Positions 29,857-38,363 of a stretch of DNA of 64,000 nt are shown piece after piece (the stretch's first letter is position 1; each line of letters begins with the position of its first letter). The notes under the pieces are model-generated. The model searched no databases. It was not told the DNA's origin and saw only the letters and a list, made by a program, of their open reading frames with translations. The DNA lies in NCBI GenBank assembly GCA_963755825.1, contig CAVWLA010000001.1, positions 806,001 through 870,000 of the forward strand, given 5' to 3'. The translations under genes were made by a program, and so were the position numbers. Source of the stretch: DATBQN01 sp963755825 (GTDB lineage Bacteria > Acidobacteriota > Thermoanaerobaculia > Multivoradales > UBA5704).

Positions 29857-30369
29857 CTACTGGAAGTAGCCGGTGACGTCGAGGATGACGTGCACGGTGC
29901 CGGCGGCGGCGAGGCCGGCCTTGATCGAGAGATCGTTGGCGTTGGTCGACAGCGGCACGATGGCGCCGTTGGCGATCGCCGGCTCGCCGGCCACGAAGTT
30001 CAGGGTCGAGACGTTGGGCTGCGCCGATCCCGAGGGCCAGATGGTGAGGTGGCCGTCCTTCGTCGGCTGGGTGATGGTGACGTTGAGCACGGCCGCCTTG
30101 GCGCCGGTGGGGACGCCGCACTGGCCCTGGATCGGGAAGTCCCGCGAGCCGGTGCTGGAGAGCGCCGGGCCGCCGGTGCCGCTGCCGCCGCCGACGGTGT
30201 TCGCCGGAGTGCGGGTGTCGACGATGCGGCAGGGCGTCACCGAGTGGAACTGGAACGGCCCGTCCGCGCGGAGCGGCGTCGGCGCGAGGCCCAGGACAAG
30301 GGCGCCGAGGGCGAGCGCGGCGAATGCGGCGGGTACATGCCGTAGCGTGGACTTCTGCGTGCGTCCCAT
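29857..30369 (-). CDS. secreted protein with 'PCRIVDTR...DVTGYFQ' domain
   Basis: A 170-residue protein with a signal peptide (~1-35; hydrophobic AAFAALALGALVLGLA). The mature part is a single domain that starts VTPCRIVDTRTP, has CGVPTGAKAAVLNVTITQP, GHLTIWPSG and STLNFVAGEPAIAN, and ends VHVILDVTGYFQ. This beta-rich domain is common at the C termini of secreted bacterial proteins, especially in Acidobacteria-like genomes; its ligand is unknown to me. Two cysteines probably form a disulfide. The same domain ends the protein encoded just upstream, so the pair arose by duplication. Confidence 0.78.
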   Translation of the reverse strand: MGRTQKSTLRHVPAAFAALALGALVLGLAPTPLRADGPFQFHSVTPCRIVDTRTPANTVGGGSGTGGPALSSTGSRDFPIQGQCGVPTGAKAAVLNVTITQPTKDGHLTIWPSGSAQPNVSTLNFVAGEPAIANGAIVPLSTNANDLSIKAGLAAAGTVHVILDVTGYFQ

Positions 30370-30417
30370 CGTTCGGTCTCCTTCGATCCTGGTTCGAGAT
30401 CCGGGTGTCGGTCGATC

Positions 30418-32415
30418 CTACTGGAAATACCCATCGACGTCGATGATGAGGTGGGTGGCGCCGTTGCCGGTGACCACCGCGTTGGCGTTGACCGTGCCGC
30501 TGCCGTCGGCCGCCAGAGGGAGGATGGCGTTGTTGGCACGCGTCTGGCCGGCGCTGAAGTTGATCGTGCTGGCGGCGAGCGGCGCGCAGCCGCCGGGCGA
30601 GAAGCGCACGAAGCCGCCGCCGCTCGGCTGCGTCACCGTGACGTTCAGCGACAGCGCCTTGGCGGAGAGCGGCACGCCGCAGGTGCCGCCGAGGGTGAAC
30701 GGCCGCACCTGCCCCGAGCCGAGCGGCGACGAGGGGTTGCGGGTGTCGACCATCCGGCAGGGCGGCACGGTGAAGTAGTCGAGGGCGCCGGCGGGCGGCG
30801 TGCAGGCGCCCGAGCAGGCGGGGGTGCCGGGCACCACGCCGGTGCGCCGGGCGTTCTGATGGAAGAGCCCCCACGGCGGCACGCTCGAGCGCGAGATCGG
30901 GTTCCACACCGAGAGCTGGGTGTTGGGCGGCGACGGCGGGCCGCCGACCGCCACCACCTCGATCATGGCGCCCGCCGCGGTCGGGTCCTCGAGATCTCCC
31001 ACCGCCGCGTAGGGCACGCCGGTGCTGTTGAAGCTGGGGAGCGAGCTGCTGAAGTTGCCGCTGTGCTCGGTGAGCAGCGTGCCCGCGGCGGAGAAGACGG
31101 CGACCGAGTGGTTGGTCGAGACGAGGATCTCCGGCGCCGCGTCGGCGCCCAGCACGTCGGCGACGAGCGGCGGCCCGGCCGAGGCGGAGACGCCGTTGAA
31201 GTCGAGCACCGTCTGCATCGGGAAGACGGCGGTGCCGTTGCCGCGGAAGGCGAAGAGGTGGTAGGCGGTGCTCGGCGAGCTGGTGTCGGCGGTGACGATG
31301 ACGTCGAGCTTGCCGTCGCCCTCGAGGGCGGCGAGCGCCGGCGTCTTGTCGCTCTGGCCGACGATCGAGACCGGCCAGCCGGTGACCGTCGAGCCGTCGC
31401 AGTGGTAGGCGTAGATCTTCTGCGCGCGGCCGGCGTAGAAGGTGCCGGTGCCGTGGATGATCTCCGGCTTGCCGTCGCCGTCGATGTCGCCCACCACCGG
31501 GCCGCCGGTGATCACCTGGTCGATGCACTTGGGGAAGCCGGCGACCTCGGAAGGCGGCTGGCAGTCGACCGGGTTGGCGTCCGGGCAGGTCTGCGTCGAG
31601 TCGAAGCGGAAGACGTGCAGGCAGCCGCCGTCCGGGGTGTTGAACGGCGCCCCCTCGGCGTGCGCGTCGGCGCCGATGATGACGTCGAGCTTGCCGTCGC
31701 CGTCGATGTCGTGGAGGGCGGGGGAGGACCACACGGTGTCGCGGACGAATTTCGGCCAGCCCGGCTCGTTCGTGCCGTCGGCGCCGCGGACGACGTAGAC
31801 GAACATGTCGAAAGAGCCGAAGACCACCTCGTTCTTGCCGTCGCCGTCGACGTCGCCGATCGCCGGCGTCCCCACCACCGGGTCGGGGTGGCCGTCTGGG
31901 GTCGCCGAGGTGCCGCCGACGAGGTCGTGGGTGTTGAACTGCCAGAGCACCGGCCAGCTCGAAGTGCCGGCGTTCTTGAAGGCGATGACACCGCCGTTCT
32001 TCGAGAAGTCGCCGTTGCTGCCGTAGCCGACGACGAGGTCGAGCTTGCCGTCGCCGTCGAGGTCGCCGGCCGCCGGGCTGGAGCTGATCGGCGAGCCGAT
32101 CACCTTGGGGAAGCCGGGGGCCTCGCCCCAGATCCCCGAGCCGTTCTTGTAGACGACGTGGAGCTCGCCCGAGAAGGTGGCGAAGACGATCGACTTGGTG
32201 CCGTCCGCCGAGAGCCCGAGGTCGACGATCAGTGGCTCGGAGAGGAAGAGCTTGCCCGAGCCGGTGAAGGTGAGCGGCGTGAACTTGAGCGGCGGCGCCG
32301 TCTGCGCCGCGGCCGGAGAGGCCGCCAGCGCGGCGAAGGTGAAAGCTGCGAGGAGGTTGGCCGCCGCGCGCCGAACGCTGGCGCGCTGCCGGAAGAGTCT
32401 GGCTACGCTCTGCAT
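30418..32415 (-). CDS. secreted FG-GAP/VCBS repeat protein with C-terminal PCRxVDTR domain
   Basis: A 665-residue protein from ATG 32415 (GTG 32436 lies upstream of the likely promoter and is rejected). A signal peptide ends near AAAQTAPP. Seven or so FG-GAP/VCBS repeats follow, seen as GDLDGDGKLDLVVG, GDVDGDGKNEVVFG, HDIDGDGKLDVIIG and GDIDGDGKPEIIHG; their Asp-rich loops bind calcium in beta-propellers. The last ~130 residues (VPPCRMVDTRNPS ... LIIDVDGYFQ) match the neighbouring small secreted protein. It is probably an extracellular or surface adhesin-like protein. No enzyme motif is seen. Confidence 0.85.
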   Translation of the reverse strand: MQSVARLFRQRASVRRAAANLLAAFTFAALAASPAAAQTAPPLKFTPLTFTGSGKLFLSEPLIVDLGLSADGTKSIVFATFSGELHVVYKNGSGIWGEAPGFPKVIGSPISSSPAAGDLDGDGKLDLVVGYGSNGDFSKNGGVIAFKNAGTSSWPVLWQFNTHDLVGGTSATPDGHPDPVVGTPAIGDVDGDGKNEVVFGSFDMFVYVVRGADGTNEPGWPKFVRDTVWSSPALHDIDGDGKLDVIIGADAHAEGAPFNTPDGGCLHVFRFDSTQTCPDANPVDCQPPSEVAGFPKCIDQVITGGPVVGDIDGDGKPEIIHGTGTFYAGRAQKIYAYHCDGSTVTGWPVSIVGQSDKTPALAALEGDGKLDVIVTADTSSPSTAYHLFAFRGNGTAVFPMQTVLDFNGVSASAGPPLVADVLGADAAPEILVSTNHSVAVFSAAGTLLTEHSGNFSSSLPSFNSTGVPYAAVGDLEDPTAAGAMIEVVAVGGPPSPPNTQLSVWNPISRSSVPPWGLFHQNARRTGVVPGTPACSGACTPPAGALDYFTVPPCRMVDTRNPSSPLGSGQVRPFTLGGTCGVPLSAKALSLNVTVTQPSGGGFVRFSPGGCAPLAASTINFSAGQTRANNAILPLAADGSGTVNANAVVTGNGATHLIIDVDGYFQ

Positions 32416-32426
32416 ATCGATACTTG

Positions 32427-32432
32427 AGTATG
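32427..32432 (-). promoter_or_regulatory. leaderless-type -10 element of the FG-GAP protein gene
   Basis: On the minus strand CATACT ends 11 bases before ATG 32415, with no Shine-Dalgarno sequence. It lies downstream of the alternative GTG 32436 and so supports ATG 32415 as the start. Confidence 0.4.
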
Positions 32433-32476
32433 ACACAGAAGGGATGCCGCCAGACCGCCGAGTGCGCGCCGGCCCT

Positions 32477-33889
32477 TCAAGCGAGCCCGAGCCCGGCGTA
32501 GAGCGCCAGCCAGCGGTCGGCGACCCGTCCGGCGTCGTCCGCGGCGAGGTCGGCGGCGGCCGTTCCGGGCGGCGGAGAGGTGCCGCGGAGGAGCGCCTCG
32601 AGGCGCTCGGCGACGCCCGCCGCCCCGGCGGCCGGGTCGATCAGCAGTCCGCCGCCCTCGGCGCGGATGCGGTCGGCGACCGCGCCGTGGTCGAAGGCGA
32701 GGACCGGCACGCCGGCGAGCCGGCACTCGGAGAGCGCCAGACTGTAGGACTCGGGGACCACCGAGAGCAGCAGGGCGAGGTCGATGCGGTCGCGGCGGAG
32801 GAGGCGCGGCAGCGCGCCGCTCCGGTAGTAGCCGCGCACGCCGACGCCGGCGAGCCGGCGCAGGCGGCGGAGGAGGTCCGCATCGCCGCCGCCGTAGACG
32901 GTGAAGGCGATGCCGCTCGCGGCGAGCCGCTCGGCGACCGCGGCGAAGATCTCGCCGCCCTTGTGCGGCTGGGCGCCGCCGACGAGCGCCACGCGGCGCG
33001 GCCAGGGCGTGCCAGCGCCCGACCGACCGGGTTGCGGCGGTTGACCCGACAGCCGCCGCCCCGGCGGCCGGGCGGGCGGGATGACCGTCGATCGGGCGGC
33101 GAGGGCGGCGCCGGCGGTGGGGAAGAGCTCGGCATGGGCACGGCGCAGGTAGTCGGAGGGGAAGACGGTCGCCGCGGCGCGCGCCAGGAGGGCGGCGCCG
33201 AGCTCGCGGCGGCGGTCCTGGAGGCCGCCGGGGTCCGCCTCGTCCGGCGCCTCCAGAACGCCGATACCGGCGGCGGCGAGGCAGGCGGCGCAGCGCGCCG
33301 GCTCCCGGCAGCCGTTGCAGAAGCGCCCCGCCGGCAGCTCGAAGAGGTGGGGCCGCGGACAGAAGAGGGCGAAGTCGTGGAGAGCGAGGATCAGCGGCAG
33401 CCCCTCGCCGGCGAGGCGCGCCAGCGAGCCGAGCGGCAGCCCCGCTGCCCCCTCGACGTGGAGGGCGCGGGCGCCGCAGCGCTCGACCGCCCAGGCGACG
33501 ACGCGCTCGAGCTCGGCATCGTCGAGGGCGGCGGCGGCGGGCGGCGCGTCGGCGGCGAGCTCGGCGGCGCGGCGCCGCGGCCCCTCCGTCAGCTCGAGCC
33601 GCAAGGCGCCGCGGCGCGGGTAGAGGAGCGCCAGCGGCCGCCGCCGCTCCTCCTCGGCGAGGCGGGCGAGGAGCGCCGCCTGCACGCCGCCGAGCCGCGC
33701 TGCCGGCGCGGCGCCGGAGAGGATGAGGATCGGAAAGGCCGCCGGCGGCAGACCGAGCGCCGCCTCGAGGCCGTCGAGGGGCGCGAAGGAGCGGCGGCGG
33801 CGGACCTCGGCGAGGCGGTCCCAGGCCCGCGCCGCCGCCGCCCGCGGCCCCTCGGCCGCCGCCACCCGCCAGGCCGCCGCGGCGTTCAT
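32477..33889 (-). CDS. family 4 glycosyltransferase
   Basis: A 470-residue protein from ATG 33889, in ATGA overlap with the upstream gene. The N-terminal domain has ILILSGAAPAARLGG and, mid-protein, LALHDFALFCPRPHLFEL followed by a cysteine cluster (CNGCREPARCAAC), a pattern found in a set of GT4 enzymes with a structural metal site. The C-terminal donor domain has VALVGGAQPHKGGEIF and VVPESYSLALSECRLAGVPV, containing the E-x7-E-like motif. It should add a sugar in the second glycan locus; linkage unknown. Confidence 0.87.
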   Translation of the reverse strand: MNAAAAWRVAAAEGPRAAAARAWDRLAEVRRRRSFAPLDGLEAALGLPPAAFPILILSGAAPAARLGGVQAALLARLAEEERRRPLALLYPRRGALRLELTEGPRRRAAELAADAPPAAAALDDAELERVVAWAVERCGARALHVEGAAGLPLGSLARLAGEGLPLILALHDFALFCPRPHLFELPAGRFCNGCREPARCAACLAAAGIGVLEAPDEADPGGLQDRRRELGAALLARAAATVFPSDYLRRAHAELFPTAGAALAARSTVIPPARPPGRRLSGQPPQPGRSGAGTPWPRRVALVGGAQPHKGGEIFAAVAERLAASGIAFTVYGGGDADLLRRLRRLAGVGVRGYYRSGALPRLLRRDRIDLALLLSVVPESYSLALSECRLAGVPVLAFDHGAVADRIRAEGGGLLIDPAAGAAGVAERLEALLRGTSPPPGTAAADLAADDAGRVADRWLALYAGLGLA

Positions 33890-36078
33890 CGCCGATCCCC
33901 CGAGCTGCGCGCCGCGAGGACAGCGTCGTAGACGGCCTCGATCTCCGCGGCGTGCTCGTCCAGGCCGGCAACCGGCGGCAGGTTCCGCCGCCAGCCGGCG
34001 AGGATCGCGGGGTCGGCGGCGAGCCGCTCGACCCAGGCGGCGATCTCCGCCGCGTCGCCCGGCGCCACCAGCGCCCCGCAGTCGCGCCCCTCGAACATCT
34101 CGGGGAGGGCGCCGCGGTCGCTGGCGACGACCGGCACGCCGCAGGCCATCGCCTCGCGGGCGACGAGGCCGAACGACTCGAGGCCGAGGGACGGGATGAC
34201 GAGGAGGTCGAGCCCAGCGAGGAGGGCGCCCTTCTCGGCCTCCGCGAAGCGGCCGGCGAGGCGGACGCCGGCGGGCAGGCCGCCAGCCAGGATCTCCGCC
34301 ATGTAGGCGGGTGAAGCGTCGGGGTCGCCCCAGGCGGTGAGGGTGGCGACCGCCGGGTCGATGCGGCGGAAGGCCGCCACCGCCACGTGCAGCCCCTTGT
34401 GCGGCAGGAAGGAGCCGACGAAGCCGCAGGCGAGCGGGCGTGCGGCCTGGCCCTCGGGCCGCTGGCGGGGGGCGAGCCCGGTGCGGTCGATGCCGTAGCG
34501 CACGAGGTCGACCGGCACGCCGGCGGGGAGGAGGCCGAGGGCGGCGTAGCTGTCGCGGAGGAAGCGCGAGCCGAGGGCGAAGGCGTCGGCGGCGGCGAGG
34601 GCGCGGCGGGAGAGGCGCCCGCGCTCGGCGTAGAGGGCGCGGTTCCAGAGCGCCGCCGGCGGGATGCCGGTCGCCGGCAGGCAGCGCGAGCACTTGCCGA
34701 GGCCGGGGCCGGAGCAGAGGCGCCGCTCGGCGTCGAGCAGGTTGGCGCGGGCGCACGCCGCCCACCAGTCCTGCAGCTGGTAGACGATGGGGATGCCGCG
34801 GCGCGCCGCGATCGCCGGCAGCGCCAGTGAGTGGCCGGCGAGGTGGTGGACGTGGAGGAGGTCGGGGCGGAAGCCGTCGAGGAGGCGGGCGAAGTCGGCC
34901 TCCAGCCGGCGGTCGCGGAGAGCGTTGCGCGACAGCGGGTCGCGCTGCGAGAAGTTGTTGACCAGGAGGCGCACCCTGACGCCGCCGTCGAGGAGCTCGA
35001 CGGCATCGCCCAGCTCGCGCGCCGGATCGGCGATGCGGGCGAAGGCGGCGACCTCGCGCCAGGCCGCCTGCCGCCGCGCCAGCCACGCCGCGTAGAGCTC
35101 GGTGCCCGCCGGGTTGTAGGGCGGCCAGCCGTGGACGACGTGGAGCACCCGCCCCGGGCCGCCGCCGCTCCCGACGGGCCGCGGCCGGCGCGGCGGCGCG
35201 AGGTCGGCGAGCACCCGCGCGCGGAGCGGCGCCAGCGGATCGGCGCGCAGGAAGGCGGCGACCGTCGCCATGTACTCGGGGTGGAGGCGGCGCATGGCGC
35301 GGTGGGCGGCGGCGACGCGGCCGCCGCGCGCGGCGCCGAAGCTCCGCTGGCCCTCGTGGAAGATGAAGGTGGCGTCGTCCAGGGCGTGGGCGTAGCCGGC
35401 CTTGAGCGCCCGCATCGCCCACTCGCTCTCCTCGCCGTAGCCGAGGCCGAAGCTCGCCTCGTCGAAGAGGCCGAGCTGGTCGAGCGCCTTCCTTTTGATG
35501 AAGAGGCAGACGCCGACGCCGGTCGGCAGCCGCGGATAGGCGCGGCGCGAGCGCTCCTCGACCCGCGCGCCGAAGGCGTCGACGCTCCAGCCGGCGGGCA
35601 GAGCGTTGGTCTCCAGGAAGCGGGGGAGCGAGCAGATGGTGGCGCTGTTCGAGAACGGCGTCACCGTGGCGATCTCCGCTGCCGAGCCGGCCGCGGCGGC
35701 GAGCTTGGCGAGCCAACCGGCGGTCACCTGCGTGTCGCTGTTGAGGAGGACGACGTCGCGCGCCGAGAGCGCCATGGCGCCGTTGACCGCGGCGACGAAG
35801 CCCCGCCGCTCGGCGCTCGGCACGGCGAGGAAGCCCTCGCCCGGCACCGCCGCGGTGAGCCGCGCGGCGAGCGCCGCGGTCGCCGCCGGCTGCGGCCCGT
35901 CGAGCGCCAGGATCAGTCGATGCGCCGCGAGGTCGGTGTGCGCGAGCAGGCTCTCGACGCAGCGCGCCAGCGCCTCCGGCGCGCCGCACACCGGCACGAT
36001 GACGTCGAGCGGCCCGCGCGGCCGCTCCGGCGGCACCCGCCCCGGATCGCCGGCGAGAGAGAGGGGCTTGCCGCGCAC
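33886..36078 (-). CDS. bifunctional GT2-GT4 glycosyltransferase
   Basis: A 730-residue fusion starting at GTG. Residues ~20-290 are a GT2 domain (DVIVPVCGAPEALARCVESL, VLLNSDTQVTAGW, FGLGYGEESEWAMRALKAG). Residues ~310-725 are a GT4 domain with GWPPYNPAGTELYA, HVHHLAGHSLALP, a cysteine pair region (CSGPGLGKCSRC), GFVGSFLPHKGLHVA and LESFGLVAREAMACGVPVV. It is the second two-enzyme fusion in the window, with a domain order equal to that of the gene at 11891. It is translationally coupled to the following GT4 gene. Confidence 0.88.
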   Translation of the reverse strand: MRGKPLSLAGDPGRVPPERPRGPLDVIVPVCGAPEALARCVESLLAHTDLAAHRLILALDGPQPAATAALAARLTAAVPGEGFLAVPSAERRGFVAAVNGAMALSARDVVLLNSDTQVTAGWLAKLAAAAGSAAEIATVTPFSNSATICSLPRFLETNALPAGWSVDAFGARVEERSRRAYPRLPTGVGVCLFIKRKALDQLGLFDEASFGLGYGEESEWAMRALKAGYAHALDDATFIFHEGQRSFGAARGGRVAAAHRAMRRLHPEYMATVAAFLRADPLAPLRARVLADLAPPRRPRPVGSGGGPGRVLHVVHGWPPYNPAGTELYAAWLARRQAAWREVAAFARIADPARELGDAVELLDGGVRVRLLVNNFSQRDPLSRNALRDRRLEADFARLLDGFRPDLLHVHHLAGHSLALPAIAARRGIPIVYQLQDWWAACARANLLDAERRLCSGPGLGKCSRCLPATGIPPAALWNRALYAERGRLSRRALAAADAFALGSRFLRDSYAALGLLPAGVPVDLVRYGIDRTGLAPRQRPEGQAARPLACGFVGSFLPHKGLHVAVAAFRRIDPAVATLTAWGDPDASPAYMAEILAGGLPAGVRLAGRFAEAEKGALLAGLDLLVIPSLGLESFGLVAREAMACGVPVVASDRGALPEMFEGRDCGALVAPGDAAEIAAWVERLAADPAILAGWRRNLPPVAGLDEHAAEIEAVYDAVLAARSSGDRR

Positions 36079-36164
36079 CGGCGTCTCATATCACGAGGCT
36101 CGAGGCGGCCCGGGCGGCGGGGGGTCGTGCCGTCGATCGTCGTCGCCGGTGCGGAACCGGTTGG

Positions 36165-36240
36165 CCGCTGCGGAGACGTCCCAGGTCCTGAACGATACCC
36201 TCTCGTACATCTCGGGGACCGCGGGACGTCTCCGCGGCGG
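36165..36240. repeat. 18-bp inverted repeat with 40-base loop
   Basis: CCGCTGCGGAGACGTCCC (36165-36182) is complementary to GGGACGTCTCCGCGGCGG (36223-36240) at 17 of 18 positions. Inside the loop, GGTCC and GGACC can pair too, extending the stem. It lies 52 bases beyond the aldo/keto reductase stop and ~87 bases upstream of the GT2-GT4 start (all minus strand). No T-tract follows, so it may be an operator or structured leader rather than a terminator. Confidence 0.65.
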
Positions 36241-36291
36241 CACAGAAGAACATCTTTCAGCAGCAGCGCTCGCGTCCTCGCCGGCTTGTCC

Positions 36292-37215
36292 CTACGCCGG
36301 CGGCGCCAATCTGTCGACTTCGGCGAGCTCCTCGGGCGTCAGGCGCCAGACGGCGGCGGCGACGTTGCCGCGCGCCTGCTCGGGTTTGGTGGCGCCGGCG
36401 ATCACCGAGGCGACGGTCGGATGAGCGAGGAGCCAGCCGAAGGCGAGCTCGAGGAGGGTGTGGCCGTGGGCGGCGGCGAAGGCGGCGAGCTCTTCGACGG
36501 CGTCCAGGTTGCGCGGCGTCTTGAAGCGGCTGTCGCCCTTCGCCAGACGGCCATCCGCGGGCGCCTGCCGACCGGGCCGATACTTGCCGGTGAGGAGGCC
36601 GGAGGCGAGCGGGAAGAAGGGGACGAAGGCCATCCGCTGGCGCGCGACCTCGGCGAGCACCTCGGCCTCGGGCTCGCGGTGGAGGAGGCTGTACTCGTTC
36701 TGCACCGCGACGAAGCGCGCCGCGCCGGCGCCGACCGCGGCCGCCGCCTCGCGGAGCTGGCCGGCGGAGAAGCCCGAGCAGCCGATCTCGCGCACCTTGC
36801 CGGCCTTCACCTGCTGGTCGAGGGCGGCCAGGGTGTCGGCGATCGGCGTCGCCGGATCGGGGCGGTGCAGCCAGTAGAGGTCGATGCGGTCGGTCGCCAG
36901 GCGGCGCAGGCTGTCGTCGAGGGCGCTGCGCACGTAGTCAGGCTTGGCGCCCTTCTTCGCCGCGTCGCCGCCGACCTGCATGCCGAACTTGGTCCCCAGC
37001 ACGACGCGGTCGCGCCGGCCGGCGAGGATGCGGCCGAGGAACTCCTCGCTCCGCGTGTCGCCGTAAATGTCGGCAGTGTCGAGGAAATCGATGCCGGCGT
37101 CGAGCGCCGCGTCGACCACCGAGCGGGTGGCCGCCTCGTCGAGCCGGCCGCCGAAATTGTTACAGCCCAGCCCCACCTCCGAGACCGCGAGCGAGCCGAT
37201 GCGTCGTCTTTCCAT
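36292..37215 (-). CDS. aldo/keto reductase
   Basis: A 307-residue TIM-barrel oxidoreductase. The catalytic tetrad is visible: Asp and Tyr in DTADIYGDTRSE, Lys in VVLGTKFG and His in LYWLHRPDP. The NADP-binding end has SVIAGATKPEQ. ATG 37215 has AAGGGGAA upstream. It reduces an aldehyde or ketone with NADPH; the substrate is not evident. The family includes YajO/Tas-like and general stress reductases. It is divergent from the epimerase gene and not clearly part of the sugar operon. Confidence 0.92.
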   Translation of the reverse strand: MERRRIGSLAVSEVGLGCNNFGGRLDEAATRSVVDAALDAGIDFLDTADIYGDTRSEEFLGRILAGRRDRVVLGTKFGMQVGGDAAKKGAKPDYVRSALDDSLRRLATDRIDLYWLHRPDPATPIADTLAALDQQVKAGKVREIGCSGFSAGQLREAAAAVGAGAARFVAVQNEYSLLHREPEAEVLAEVARQRMAFVPFFPLASGLLTGKYRPGRQAPADGRLAKGDSRFKTPRNLDAVEELAAFAAAHGHTLLELAFGWLLAHPTVASVIAGATKPEQARGNVAAAVWRLTPEELAEVDRLAPPA

Positions 37216-37346
37216 GGCGGTTCCCCTTCCTCGTTCCTTCCGGCCGTCGATCATCGCACGGCCGTGCCGGGTCCACGGGGAAGCGAGAGCAAGGAGCGCG
37301 CCGGGCCGGAGTGCCGCGCGGAGCGTCGGGACGCCCGCGCTTGCGG

Positions 37347-37363
37347 TAGGCTCCGCGGCCGTG
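37347..37363 (+). promoter_or_regulatory. leaderless-type -10 element before the epimerase
   Basis: TAGGCT (37347-37352), in the context GGTAGGCT, stands eight bases before GTG 37361 with no Shine-Dalgarno between. The predicted transcript begins near the start codon. Confidence 0.45.
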
Positions 37364-38332
37364 GCCGCCGCAGACCCCCGCACCGCCGCACCCCTGCGCA
37401 CCGTCTGCGTCACCGGCGGCGCCGGCTTCATCGGCTCGCACGTCGCCGCCGCCTGCGTCGCCGCCGGCTATCGGACGCTCGTCCTCGACGACCTCTCCGG
37501 CGGCCGGCGCGACAACGTTCCCGACGGCGCCGAGCTCCACGTCGTCGACATCCGGGAGCCCGCCGCCGCGGCGCTGGTCGAGGGCGCCGGCGTCGACGTC
37601 CTCGCCCACTTCGCGGCGCAGATGGACGTCCGGCGCTCGGTCGCCGATCCGGTCTTCGACGCCGAGGTCAACGTCGTCGGCACCCTGAAGCTCCTCGAGG
37701 CGGCGCGCCGCGGCGGCGTCCGTCAGGTGCTCTTCGCCTCGACCGGCGGCGCCATCTACGGCGAGCAGGAGCGCTTCCCGGCCGACGAGGACCACCCGCT
37801 GCGGCCGCTGTCGCCCTACGGGGTCGCCAAGCTCGCCGTCGAGCGCTACCTCTTCGCCTACCACGCCGTCCACGGCCTGCCCGCCGCCTGCCTGCGCTTC
37901 GCCAACGTCTACGGCGAGCGGCAGAACCCCCACGGCGAGGCGGGCGTCGTCGCCATCTTCCTCTCCCGCCTGCTCGCCGGCGAGACGCCGACGATCCACG
38001 GCGACGGCGGCCAGACCCGCGACTACATCCACGTCTCCGACGTGGTGAGCGCCACCCTTGCCCTCCTCGGCCGGCCGGGCTTCCACGTCTACAACGTGGG
38101 GACCGGCATCGAGACCTCGGTGGTCGAGCTCTACCGCGACATCGCGCGCGCCCTGGGGAGCGAGCGCAGGGCGGAGCACGGCCCGGCGAAGGCCGGCGAG
38201 CAGCAGCGCTCGGTGATCGACTCCTCCCGCCTGCACCGCGACTTCCCGCTCGCCCAGCCGCTCCCCCTCGCCGCCGGCCTCGACCGCACCGCCGCCTGGT
38301 TCCGCGCCCGCGCCAACCGACCACAACCCTGA
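37361..38332 (+). CDS. NAD-dependent nucleotide-sugar epimerase (UDP-glucose 4-epimerase-like)
   Basis: A 323-residue extended short-chain dehydrogenase. VTGGAGFIGSH (~18-27) binds NAD; LDDLSGG follows strand 2; the active site has the Ser/Thr in FASTGGAIYGEQ and SPYGVAKLAVERY with Tyr ~153 and Lys four residues later. NVYGERQNPHGEAGVVAIF and DGGQTRDYIHVSDVV match GalE-like and related UDP-sugar epimerases. It should supply an epimerised nucleotide sugar for the surrounding glycosyltransferases. GTG 37361 is chosen from a leaderless promoter and the usual distance to the glycine motif. It is convergent with the next gene. Confidence 0.9.
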   Translation: MAAADPRTAAPLRTVCVTGGAGFIGSHVAAACVAAGYRTLVLDDLSGGRRDNVPDGAELHVVDIREPAAAALVEGAGVDVLAHFAAQMDVRRSVADPVFDAEVNVVGTLKLLEAARRGGVRQVLFASTGGAIYGEQERFPADEDHPLRPLSPYGVAKLAVERYLFAYHAVHGLPAACLRFANVYGERQNPHGEAGVVAIFLSRLLAGETPTIHGDGGQTRDYIHVSDVVSATLALLGRPGFHVYNVGTGIETSVVELYRDIARALGSERRAEHGPAKAGEQQRSVIDSSRLHRDFPLAQPLPLAAGLDRTAAWFRARANRPQP

Positions 38333-38363
38333 CCGGCGGCCTGGCGGCCGCGGGACCCTGTCG

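Noticed and set aside
30451..32427. Long plus-strand open frame of 658 codons opposite the FG-GAP protein
   Set aside because: It is the antisense of a clear secreted repeat protein; its translation is Arg/Gly/Val-rich without family motifs, as expected from GC-rich codon bias.
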